From: CAYNFH01 sp964396385
Lineage (GTDB): Bacteria; Armatimonadota; Chthonomonadetes; Chthonomonadales; CAJBBX01
Reading direction: 5' to 3'
Assembly (NCBI GenBank): GCA_964396385.1
Contig: CAYNFH010000100.1
Span: forward strand, 1 to 22,303
Length of the DNA stretch: 22,303 nt
The notes beneath the pieces were generated by a model that searched no databases, had not been told where the DNA came from, and saw only the letters and a list, made by a program, of their open reading frames with translations. This document shows positions 13,739 through 20,617 of the stretch, in pieces. Every line of letters starts with the position of its first letter. Positions within the stretch are counted from its first letter, which is position 1. A program made the translations under genes and the position numbers.

Positions 13739-13855
13739 AAGTGCTGGAGGAGCGAGTCGATTGCATGTGGCGCGTCCGGTCCCGCAGTGGCTGCAAAGCG
13801 CCGCAAGCCCACGAATGGCACGGATTGCGCCCACCGCCGGTATTGAAAGGGTGAA

Positions 13856-13890
13856 GTGACGGAACCCGCAACGATCTACTCTTCCGTCAC
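13856..13890 (+). promoter_or_regulatory. Leader hairpin directly before the ribosome site of the SnoaL-like gene
   Basis: GTGACGGAA (13856-13864) and TTCCGTCAC (13882-13890) form a 9-bp perfect stem with a 17-nt loop. The stem ends at the first base of the GGGAGG ribosome site (13891-13896), so folding could affect translation. It could instead be a protein-binding dyad. Confidence 0.45.
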
Positions 13891-13905
13891 GGGAGGCTAG
13901 CTCGA

Positions 13906-14466
13906 ATGAATCGTCTAACCATACTGGCCGCGGTGGGAGTGTGCGTCATACTTAGTCCATCGCCGGCGCGGCCCGACGATGGGGCCCGGCGAGAAGCCGC
14001 CCGCGCCGCGCGGCACGCGATGCGGCGGGAGCAGTACCGGCAGATACGCGAGGCATACGCCGCCCGGCTCCGGGCATACAGCCGGAAGGACCCGGCGGGC
14101 GCCATGGCCACCGCGGCGCCGGACTGGCGCTGGCAGAGGCGCGACGGTCGTACGCTGAACCGCGATCAAACGCTCGCTGCCCTGGAGCGGCGGCTCGGGC
14201 GCATCCAGTCCGGCACGTGGGACATGAACGTCACAAGCCTGGGAATGCGCGGCGACATGGCGCGTGCGACGGTGGACTACGCCTTCCACGGGACGGCCGC
14301 GGATGAGAGCGGGGCGGAGCATCGGCTGGACATTACCGGCCGGGCGCGGGACACCTGGAAGCGCGGCCCCGGAGGCTGGACACAGGTAGCGTCACAGACT
14401 GTGGCCGAAACGGTCAGCATGGATTCACGGCCGGCACGTCCGGGCGACAGCCTCTTCGCGCCGTAA
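13906..14466 (+). CDS. Small secreted protein, SnoaL/DUF4440-like fold
   Basis: The 186-residue protein has a signal peptide (MNRLTILAAVGVCVILSPSPA), a strongly basic helical stretch at about 26-62 (DDGARREAARAARHAMRREQ and on), then an alpha+beta domain that resembles the NTF2/SnoaL superfamily: PDWRWQRRDGRTLNRDQTLAALERRL, repeated strands (MNVTSLGMRGDMARATVDYAF, DITGRARDTWKRGPGGWTQVAS). Such domains are often used for small-ligand binding or as accessory domains; no catalytic residues can be assigned. The ATG at 13906 has GGGAGG about 9 nt upstream. It ends 4 bp from the convergent PilZ gene. The family call is from pattern only. Confidence 0.7.
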   Translation: MNRLTILAAVGVCVILSPSPARPDDGARREAARAARHAMRREQYRQIREAYAARLRAYSRKDPAGAMATAAPDWRWQRRDGRTLNRDQTLAALERRLGRIQSGTWDMNVTSLGMRGDMARATVDYAFHGTAADESGAEHRLDITGRARDTWKRGPGGWTQVASQTVAETVSMDSRPARPGDSLFAP

Positions 14467-14470
14467 GTCC

Positions 14471-14833
14471 CTAGCCGAAGGGGCCGGCGAAGTTAATCGG
14501 CGCCGTCTGCTGCAACGGGCCGGTAGTTTCCAGCGCCTTGATGAGGATCTCTCGGTCTACGGGGTCCAGGTGGAGGAATCGCGCGCCGTAGGAGTAATCC
14601 AGCCAGCTCCTGCCCTGATCCCGCACGATCAGGAGGCTACAACGGAAGAAGGCGAGCGGGCTCACCACCACGTCCACCGCCACGGATTCGCCGACGCGGA
14701 AACGGAGCTCGGACGTAAACAGAATGCCGGTGGCGCTGGCGTTCTGGACTCGGCCCTCGATCAGACAGCCGCCCTGGCGGATCCGTATGGGCCAGCGCAC
14801 GACCACTCTTTGAGCAGCCCTTCTACTGGGCAT
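14471..14833 (-). CDS. PilZ domain protein (cyclic-di-GMP binding)
   Basis: The 120-residue single-domain protein shows both cyclic-di-GMP ligands of the PilZ fold: an R-R-x-x-x-R block near the N-terminus (R4, R5, R9) and an N-x-S-x-x-G motif (N31, S33, G36) in VQNASATGILFTS. The remaining barrel strands are recognisable (VGESVAVDVVV, FFRCSLLIVRDQG, YGARFLHLD). A free-standing PilZ protein of this type typically regulates motility, pili or exopolysaccharide; the partner is not evident here. The ATG at 14831-14833 has a weak GAGGTG about 10 nt upstream. It is divergent from the YdcF-like gene across 95 bp. Confidence 0.9.
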   Translation of the reverse strand: MPSRRAAQRVVVRWPIRIRQGGCLIEGRVQNASATGILFTSELRFRVGESVAVDVVVSPLAFFRCSLLIVRDQGRSWLDYSYGARFLHLDPVDREILIKALETTGPLQQTAPINFAGPFG

Positions 14834-14875
14834 GGTGGAGACGCACCTCGGAAGGTGTTGGGTGCGGCGCGCGTA

Positions 14876-14903
14876 CGCGTGCCGGTAGCATTATCGGCAC
14901 GCG
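14876..14903. promoter_or_regulatory. Inverted repeat between divergent PilZ and YdcF-like genes
   Basis: CGCGTGCCG (14876-14884) and CGGCACGCG (14895-14903) are perfect complements around a 10-nt loop that contains the -10-like CATTAT (14889-14894). It could be an operator over a promoter or a leader hairpin of the YdcF-like gene. Confidence 0.45.
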
Positions 14904-14928
14904 AGATGCAAAACACGAGGGGATATCG

Positions 14929-15726
14929 TTGGCGTTGCGGGCGCGTCGCCGCAGGCGGCTGCGGATTCTGCGGGTTCTATACGGCGCCGCGTTTGGCGTG
15001 CTGCTGGCCGGAGCGACCATGTCGCTGTTCGGCGGCGTCCTCACATGGCTCACCGCGTATCGCGTAACCCTGTTCTTCACGGTCGCGGCGGCGGCGCTGA
15101 TGGCCAGCCGCTGGAGACGGCTGCTGTGGATCCTCGCTGTCATCGAAGCAGCAGCCATTCTGTTCATTGGCCTCACTCCGGTCGCGGATTGGCTCCTTAG
15201 CCGGGTCTCCTGGTCCGATTCCCTGCGTCCCGCTCCCGCGGTCGTCGTCCTCTCCAGCGATGTACATCGCAACGGCAGCCTACCGTCCGAGGCCCACGAC
15301 CGCCTGCTGCAGGCCCTGGAGCTCCTCCGCCACGGCTACGCTCGGACGCTGGTGGTCACCCGTATACCGCCTCCCTCCCCATCCTCATTGCCGGCAATCC
15401 AGGAGGAGATGCGCGGCCTGGGCCTCTCGTACCCCGTCATCGAGCTCGGCCGGGTGGGAGATACGCACGATGAGGCGATAGAGGTGGCGCGCCTGGAGAG
15501 AGCCCGCGGCTGGAAGGAGGTGATCCTGGTAACGAACCGCTGGCACATGCTCCGGGCACGCGCCGTCTTCCTGAAGGCGGGTGCCAGCGTGATCTGCTCC
15601 CCATGCGAAGAGAGCCGATTTGATTACCAGGCGCCCCTCGCTTTGCCGGACCGGCTGTGGGCGTTCCGGACCTGGCTTCATGAGTGGCTCGGGTACTACG
15701 TCTACCGGCTGAAGGGATGGGTCTGA
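14929..15726 (+). CDS. YdcF/SanA/ElyC family (DUF218) membrane protein
   Basis: The 265-residue protein has three N-terminal membrane segments (about 15-40, 45-60, 64-85) and a DUF218 Rossmann-like domain from about 103 to 255: PAVVVLSSDVHRNG, HGYARTLVVTR, GDTHDEAIEVARL and VILVTNRWHMLRARAVFLKAG. Family members such as ElyC and SanA act in envelope integrity and peptidoglycan or common-antigen synthesis; DUF218 may bind a nucleotide-sugar-like ligand. The start is TTG at 14929, chosen because GAGGGG lies about 6 nt upstream and no in-frame ATG or GTG is better placed. The 3' end overlaps the convergent LolA-like gene by 25 bp. Confidence 0.9.
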   Translation: MALRARRRRRLRILRVLYGAAFGVLLAGATMSLFGGVLTWLTAYRVTLFFTVAAAALMASRWRRLLWILAVIEAAAILFIGLTPVADWLLSRVSWSDSLRPAPAVVVLSSDVHRNGSLPSEAHDRLLQALELLRHGYARTLVVTRIPPPSPSSLPAIQEEMRGLGLSYPVIELGRVGDTHDEAIEVARLERARGWKEVILVTNRWHMLRARAVFLKAGASVICSPCEESRFDYQAPLALPDRLWAFRTWLHEWLGYYVYRLKGWV

Positions 15727-16505
15727 TTCCGTGCAACGCGCACGGTCTTATCGCCGGGTGACTGCGTGATCCGGAAGAGGTCCTCCGCGATGCCCTGGTT
15801 CACCTTCACGTCCACATACTCGGTGATACCGGCCAGGCCGCCTTCGCCGTTCCGCACCTCCATGCGCGTCGGGAGCCAGAGCCCTACTGCCACTTGCTGC
15901 ACACCCTGGTACAGGAAGGTCGCCCGTAGCTTGCCCTCCCCATCGTACCACTGGCGCTTGAGGATGACATGGGTGTGTGGGTCTATCCAGAGGACGTACT
16001 TCAGGTTGCTGTCGCCGCTGTAGGTCACTTCGAACACATGAGCAGCGGTGTCATGAACCGGCTCGTCGCGAAGGTAGTGCGTGGTGGCCTGCCGCAGATC
16101 CGCTCGGGAGAGCAGGCCCACCTGCATGAGTGAGTACCGGTTCTCGGGGGACGGGCCCAGGGGCTCGCGCCTGGTAAGGTGAAGCTTCGGCACGCAGAAG
16201 TAGGAGGAGCTCCCGTTCAGAATGTATACGGCTTCGGCATCGCCGATGCGGCCCTCCATCCGGAGCTTGTCCGGACGTTTATAGCGGAGTACGAGTCCCC
16301 GGAGCTTGTAGGCCAGCCCGAAGTCCCGGTTGATCTTCTTGAGCTCCGCGGAGTCCGACTGAACGATGCGGACGGAAGCCTGCAGATCGTTGATGCCTGC
16401 CGTCGCCATCTCCTCAATGCGCGGCTGCTCTGCGCGCGCGCTACCGCAGAGGATGGCGGTATACAGGGAGGCGCTAAGCGCCAGGGTGGAATGGCGGAAT
16501 TGCAT
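15702..16505 (-). CDS. LolA-like / outer-membrane lipoprotein-sorting family protein
   Basis: The 267-residue protein has a signal peptide (MQFRHSTLALSASLYTAILCGSARA) and a beta-sheet domain of the LolA/LppX/DUF1571 type: LVLRYKRPDKLRMEGRIGDAEAVYILNG, HVFEVTYSGDSNLKYVLWIDPHTHVILKRQWYD, and GLWLPTRMEVRNGEGG. These proteins carry or bind lipids or lipoproteins in the periplasm. The ATG at 16503-16505 is preferred (TGGAG 5 nt upstream) over a GTG at 16509-16511 that would add two residues. A strong promoter lies upstream (16618-16590). The extreme C-terminus overlaps the YdcF-like gene. Confidence 0.85.
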   Translation of the reverse strand: MQFRHSTLALSASLYTAILCGSARAEQPRIEEMATAGINDLQASVRIVQSDSAELKKINRDFGLAYKLRGLVLRYKRPDKLRMEGRIGDAEAVYILNGSSSYFCVPKLHLTRREPLGPSPENRYSLMQVGLLSRADLRQATTHYLRDEPVHDTAAHVFEVTYSGDSNLKYVLWIDPHTHVILKRQWYDGEGKLRATFLYQGVQQVAVGLWLPTRMEVRNGEGGLAGITEYVDVKVNQGIAEDLFRITQSPGDKTVRVARNQTHPFSR

Positions 16506-16559
16506 GTTCACTCCAGGGTGAGCTCCTTCCGGAGAGCGGTCGGCTAAGGACGTCCGAAG

Positions 16560-16575
16560 CCCAAATCATTGGGCG
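16560..16575 (-). promoter_or_regulatory. Small hairpin in the LolA-like gene leader
   Basis: On the minus strand GCCCAA and TTGGGC pair around a 4-nt TGAT loop. It falls in the predicted 5' leader, roughly 10 nt after the expected transcription start. Its role could be mRNA stability or regulation. Confidence 0.4.
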
Positions 16576-16589
16576 TTCTTGGTGCGTGA

Positions 16590-16618
16590 AGTATATCTTA
16601 GCCCATCCCGGCCGTCAA
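16590..16618 (-). promoter_or_regulatory. Sigma70-type promoter of the LolA-like gene
   Basis: On the minus strand TTGACG (16618-16613) and TATACT (16595-16590) are separated by 17 bp. The -35 and -10 each match five of six consensus bases. The transcript would start near 16583 with a leader of about 78 nt. Confidence 0.8.
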
Positions 16619-16663
16619 TTACCGGAGACCGGGTGATTCGCCCGCCCGCTTCCGCGTACTAGT

Positions 16664-16780
16664 CTACGTTGGCAGGATACGGAAGGTATCCGAGGGAACT
16701 TAGTGGTGTAACTTTTCTCGTGCCGAGCATTCTAATTGGATAACCACGGCGCGCACCGCAACGGGTGCGTGCCGTTGTCC
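16664..16780 (+). promoter_or_regulatory. Structured leader region upstream of the Gln-rich protein operon
   Basis: Between 16506 and 16810 there is no gene. Apart from the LolA promoter it holds two plus-strand hairpins before the ATG at 16811. The first is GGATAC-GGAAG-GTATCC (about 16675-16691). The second is long (16738-16780): GGCGCGCACC pairs with GGTGCGTGCC across a 6-nt loop, extended by a 7-bp outer helix with one wobble and a 3-nt bulge. No run of T follows, so it is not an obvious terminator. I do not recognise a riboswitch class. Confidence 0.4.
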
Positions 16781-16810
16781 TATTCGTGACCCAGCCAAGA
16801 CGCAAATCCG

Positions 16811-19800
16811 ATGCCTGACTCTCTGCATGCAAAGCTGTCAGCGGCTCGCCGCCGATGGAGGCTTCTCAACGCCCTCACCGGAACGGCGGTAGGCTTCACC
16901 GCCCTTACTGCCCTCGTTTTCGCCTCCTTCTACTCGGACCGTGTCCTAGTCCTCGGCTCCTCCGGCCGGCTCGCCTGGCTGGTGGCTCTGCTGGGCTCGG
17001 CCGTGCTCTCCGCGGCGCTCATCTTCGCGCGTTCCGTTCTCAAACCGATTACGGACGAGGCGGTAGCCGCCAGGGTTGAGCAGCGCTATCCGGTCCTGGG
17101 GGAGCGGCTCCTCACGACCATCGAGCTGGCGCACGCGGGTGCGGGAGGGGCGTCCAGCCAGATGGTTGCCGCGCTCACCAGGGACACGGAGGCGGCGGCC
17201 AGCGGCATCAGTTTTCCGCGGGCTATCCCGGCCTCGGATGCCGGCAGACCGATGGCCCTGGCCTGCGTCGCCGCGTTCCTGCTCCTGGGCCACGTAACGC
17301 TCGCGCCCCACGCCATGCGCGTATGGCTCAACCGCCTGCTGCACCCGGACGCGGACATTCCCGTCTTCGCGCGCACCCAGGTGTACGTCACGCCGGACAC
17401 GGTGGTGCCGCGCGGCGAGCCTGCTGCAATCGCGGTCAAGGTGATGGGCCGCGTGCAGGACCGCGCAACGCTGTTCTACCGGCAGGAGGGCGCGGGATGG
17501 ACCATCGCGGAGCTGAGTAAGCCGCAGGTCATCGGCGCCCCGGACGGAGAGGTCCGCAAGTTCCAGTTCCAGGTGCCGGAGGCGGAGCAGTCCCTCACCT
17601 ACTATGCCACCTCCGGCGACGGCCGCTCCAACCCGCACACACTGCGCGTGGAGGATCGGCCGACGATCCTGAGCGTTCGCACGCACTTCACCTACCCCGC
17701 CTACACGCACCACCCGCCGGAGACCATCACCGCGACAGCGGGCAACATTGTGGCGCCCGTCGGGACCCGCGTGGAGCTTCTGGCCACTGCCAACAAGCCG
17801 CTCAAGCGGGCCACCTTGGTCGAGAACGGCAAGCCCCGCGGCCCGTGGATGGTGGAGGGCGACACCGTGCGCGGCAAGATGGTCGTCGCGCGCGACGAGA
17901 CCTACTGCCTCAATCTGGTGGACCAGAACGGTTTCACGGGCCAGGCCCCGCCGCAGTACACCGTACGGGCGCAGCCGGACCGTCCCCCGGAAGTACAGAT
18001 CGTCCGCCCGGCGGCGGACGTGGACCGAACGCCCAACGGGAGCCTTACGCTCCAGGTCCGTGCCACGGATGACTACGGCGTGGAGAGTCTGTGGGTGGAG
18101 CACCGCGTGGGGACTCGCACGGGAGAGTTCGGGCTTCCGGGGCAGATGGGCGCCCCACAGGTCTCATCCACGGGCGTCTGGAGCCTGGCTTCCCTTGGTC
18201 TGAAGCCCGGCGACACGGTGGTGTACGACGCCGTGGCGCGGGACGGCGACACCGTGTCCGGGCCGCATTCCGCCAAATCCGCCGCGTATCGCATCCACAT
18301 CCTGGGCGTCACGGAAATGCGGGAGCGGCTGGAGGCGCAGCAGGCGCAGGAACGTGAGGCACTCAAGCAGCTCCTGGAGCGGCAGAAGGCCGCGCAGGCA
18401 CAGCTCGAGACCGCGCGCCGCGCGGGCAAGCCGGAGACGGTAGGCGCGGCTGAGTCCGCGCAGCGTGGCGTGGCGCAGGAGGCGCTGGACCTCGCACGCC
18501 AGATGCAGCAGACCAGCGAGCAGATGCACGACAACCAGATCGGAACGGCCCAGGAGCAGCGCCACCGGGAGGCCACGGAGCAGAGTCTCCAGCAGCTTGG
18601 CCAGAAGGCGATGCCGGCCGCGGCGGACACCATCCAGCGCGCCGCGCAGCAGCCATCCAGCCGCTCCGGTCAGCTCTCCCAGGCGGCGCGGCAGGAGGAG
18701 GCTATCAATCAGGAGTTGTCCAGGCTCGCTCAGGAGACTGAGCGGCCCATGACTGCCGGCGAGCTGGCCCAGCGTGCGGAGGACCTGGCCCAGGAGCAGC
18801 AGCAGCTGGCGGACCAGTCGGACGTCGCGGCGGACCAGATGGGCAGCAAGAGCCCCGCGCAGATGACTTCGCAGGAGCGCAGCCGCATGGCCGCGCTGGC
18901 AAAGAGGCAGGCCGAGCTGCGCGCCCATACCGAGGCGCTGCGCCAGCAGATCCAGCGGTCGGCGCAGGACGCTCAGGAGCACGGCAAGCAGGAAGCTTCT
19001 GCCCTTCGGAGCGCCGCGCAGCAGATGAGCCAGTCCGGCGTGCAGCAGAAGCAGTCCGGGGCGCAGCAGAACCTGCAGTCCGGCAGCCCATCCCAGGCGT
19101 CGCAGCAGCAGAACCAGGCTGCTCAGGACCTTCGCAACCTCTCCCAGAGCCTGGATCAGGCGGTCCAGCCTACCGACTCGCGCGACCTGGAGCGGCGGGC
19201 CCAACGGCTGGAGGCGGCGGCGGACCGTCTCAACGCGCTATTCAACAAGCAGCGGCTGGTGCACCAGCAGACCCAGCTCAACCCCGATGCGGACCGGCAG
19301 AAGCTCCTCGCCCAGAAGGAGAAGGAGATCAAGCAGCAGGTCCAGCAGCTATCGCAGCAGTTCGCCGACTCGCCGTCCGCCGGCCAGTCGCTCCAGCGCG
19401 CGGAGCAGAGCCTGGATCAGGCCACCTCGCAGCTCAACCAGGCTCACAGCCGCAGCGCGCTGGATCCGGAGCGCCAGGCCGCCATAGAGATGCTGCGCGC
19501 CTCGCGCGAAGCTTACAATGCCGCCCGCGACATGCGGGACCAGCAGGCGGCGCGCGAGCTGCAGCAGCAGGTCCAGCAGCTTGCCCGCGAACAGCGCGCC
19601 ACCCGACAGCAGACGGAGCAGCTCGCCGCCGCGGCTCGGCACGGACAGCTTACGCCCCAGCAGCAGAAGGCGGCGCAGGACCTGGCCAACCGGCAGCAGT
19701 CGCTGCTTGACAAGACTCGCCAGCTCTCCAACGACATGCCCTCCCAGGCGTTCCAATGGGCTGCCGGCGAAGCGGCTAAGCGGATGGAGAGCGCTCAGCG

Positions 19801-20617
19801 CGGCCTGAGTCAGAGGAACATGGGCGCGGACACCCAGCGCCACCAGGAGCACGCAGAGCAGACGCTGGAGAGGATCGCTCGCTCCCTGGGCCAGCAGTCG
19901 CAGGGCTCGGAACAGAGCCGGACAGGTTCCGGCGGCGCGTCCGGCGGCGAGCAGGCGATGGCGGACGCCTCCGGAGAGCTCCAGCTCTCTCGCGAGATGC
20001 AGGAGCAGATACGCCAGGAGACCGGAAGCCTGGACAAGCAGAGAGAGCGCAACCCGCGCCACAGCCTCACCGCGGAGCAGCAGCGTGAGCTGAACGACCT
20101 CCAGCAGGCGCAGCGGGAGACGCGCGAGATTGCGCAGAACGCCGCGCGCCAGCTCCGAGCCTCTCCAGATATCTCGTCGGCCGTGCAAAAGGCGGCCGAT
20201 GAGATGGCCGATGTCCAGGACATGCTCCAGCAGGGCGATACCGGCAACAGCACGCAGAGCAAGCAGGAGCGTATCGTGGGCATGCTGGACCGCGCCCTGG
20301 AACAGACGCGCCAGGCCATGCGCCAGCAGCGCGAGCGCATGGCGCAGCAGCGCCAGAGTGGCCAGCAGCAGCAACAACAGGCTTCTTCCCAGCAGACTCC
20401 GGGCGGAAACCAGCCTGCGCCGCGCACCTACGCCCCCATCGTACAGGCCCACACGGGCTCCCGGAATCCCTTTGATACGCACGGGAGAGGCTTTGGCGCT
20501 CTCTCGCCTCGCGCGCAGCAGTCGCTTCGCGAGGGGGAGCAGGAGCGCGTGCCCGCGGAGTACCGTGAGCTGGTGAACCAGTACTATAAAGCCTTATCGG
20601 AGCGAGGGAATAGATGA
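16811..20617 (+). CDS. Large membrane-anchored Gln-rich coiled-coil protein (DUF4175-like)
   Basis: The 1268-residue protein opens with two membrane segments (about 20-42 and 53-76) and a third at 146-166. Residues about 190-500 are beta-rich and look like Ig/Big-type modules (TQVYVTPDTVVPRGEPAAIAV; THFTYPAYTHHPPE; PPEVQIVRPAADVD; LQVRATDDYGVESLWVEHR). From about 504 to 1210 it is a very long Gln/Ala/Arg/Glu-rich helical region, with runs of CAG codons, ending in a short Pro-containing tail. The arrangement recalls DUF4175-type and planctomycetal proteins found beside MoxR genes; function is unknown, and a spacer-spanning envelope scaffold is a guess. The ATG at 16811 lacks a clear Shine-Dalgarno. 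Its TGA overlaps the next ATG as ATGA, so the genes are coupled. Confidence 0.88.
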   Translation: MPDSLHAKLSAARRRWRLLNALTGTAVGFTALTALVFASFYSDRVLVLGSSGRLAWLVALLGSAVLSAALIFARSVLKPITDEAVAARVEQRYPVLGERLLTTIELAHAGAGGASSQMVAALTRDTEAAASGISFPRAIPASDAGRPMALACVAAFLLLGHVTLAPHAMRVWLNRLLHPDADIPVFARTQVYVTPDTVVPRGEPAAIAVKVMGRVQDRATLFYRQEGAGWTIAELSKPQVIGAPDGEVRKFQFQVPEAEQSLTYYATSGDGRSNPHTLRVEDRPTILSVRTHFTYPAYTHHPPETITATAGNIVAPVGTRVELLATANKPLKRATLVENGKPRGPWMVEGDTVRGKMVVARDETYCLNLVDQNGFTGQAPPQYTVRAQPDRPPEVQIVRPAADVDRTPNGSLTLQVRATDDYGVESLWVEHRVGTRTGEFGLPGQMGAPQVSSTGVWSLASLGLKPGDTVVYDAVARDGDTVSGPHSAKSAAYRIHILGVTEMRERLEAQQAQEREALKQLLERQKAAQAQLETARRAGKPETVGAAESAQRGVAQEALDLARQMQQTSEQMHDNQIGTAQEQRHREATEQSLQQLGQKAMPAAADTIQRAAQQPSSRSGQLSQAARQEEAINQELSRLAQETERPMTAGELAQRAEDLAQEQQQLADQSDVAADQMGSKSPAQMTSQERSRMAALAKRQAELRAHTEALRQQIQRSAQDAQEHGKQEASALRSAAQQMSQSGVQQKQSGAQQNLQSGSPSQASQQQNQAAQDLRNLSQSLDQAVQPTDSRDLERRAQRLEAAADRLNALFNKQRLVHQQTQLNPDADRQKLLAQKEKEIKQQVQQLSQQFADSPSAGQSLQRAEQSLDQATSQLNQAHSRSALDPERQAAIEMLRASREAYNAARDMRDQQAARELQQQVQQLAREQRATRQQTEQLAAAARHGQLTPQQQKAAQDLANRQQSLLDKTRQLSNDMPSQAFQWAAGEAAKRMESAQRGLSQRNMGADTQRHQEHAEQTLERIARSLGQQSQGSEQSRTGSGGASGGEQAMADASGELQLSREMQEQIRQETGSLDKQRERNPRHSLTAEQQRELNDLQQAQRETREIAQNAARQLRASPDISSAVQKAADEMADVQDMLQQGDTGNSTQSKQERIVGMLDRALEQTRQAMRQQRERMAQQRQSGQQQQQQASSQQTPGGNQPAPRTYAPIVQAHTGSRNPFDTHGRGFGALSPRAQQSLREGEQERVPAEYRELVNQYYKALSERGNR

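Larger units (their letters stand above)
13232..13905. other. 674-bp hairpin-rich intergenic region, no confident gene
   Basis: Open frames cross this region on both strands, but none has a recognisable domain or good start. It contains several inverted repeats: a 9-bp stem at 13617-13625/13636-13644, a 7-bp stem with a 3-nt loop at 13652-13668, and a 15-bp near-palindrome at 13716-13730. The minus strand could encode a small hydrophilic protein (roughly 13306-13500), but I cannot support it. It may hold a structured RNA, a repeat element or decayed genes. Confidence 0.5.

Noticed and set aside
13306..13821. 171-codon minus-strand frame in the hairpin-rich gap
   Set aside because: Its translation is Pro/Ala/Gly-rich over inverted repeats, with no ribosome site or domain. 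Only a short C-terminal part looks protein-like, which is too weak to call.
16664..16780. Known riboswitch (cyclic-di-GMP, TPP, cobalamin, fluoride classes considered)
   Set aside because: The conserved core sequences I know for these classes are absent.
16946..20482. Several long minus-strand frames opposite the Gln-rich gene
   Set aside because: They are shadows produced by GC- and CAG-rich codon bias, with Leu-rich translations, no starts with ribosome sites and no known domains.
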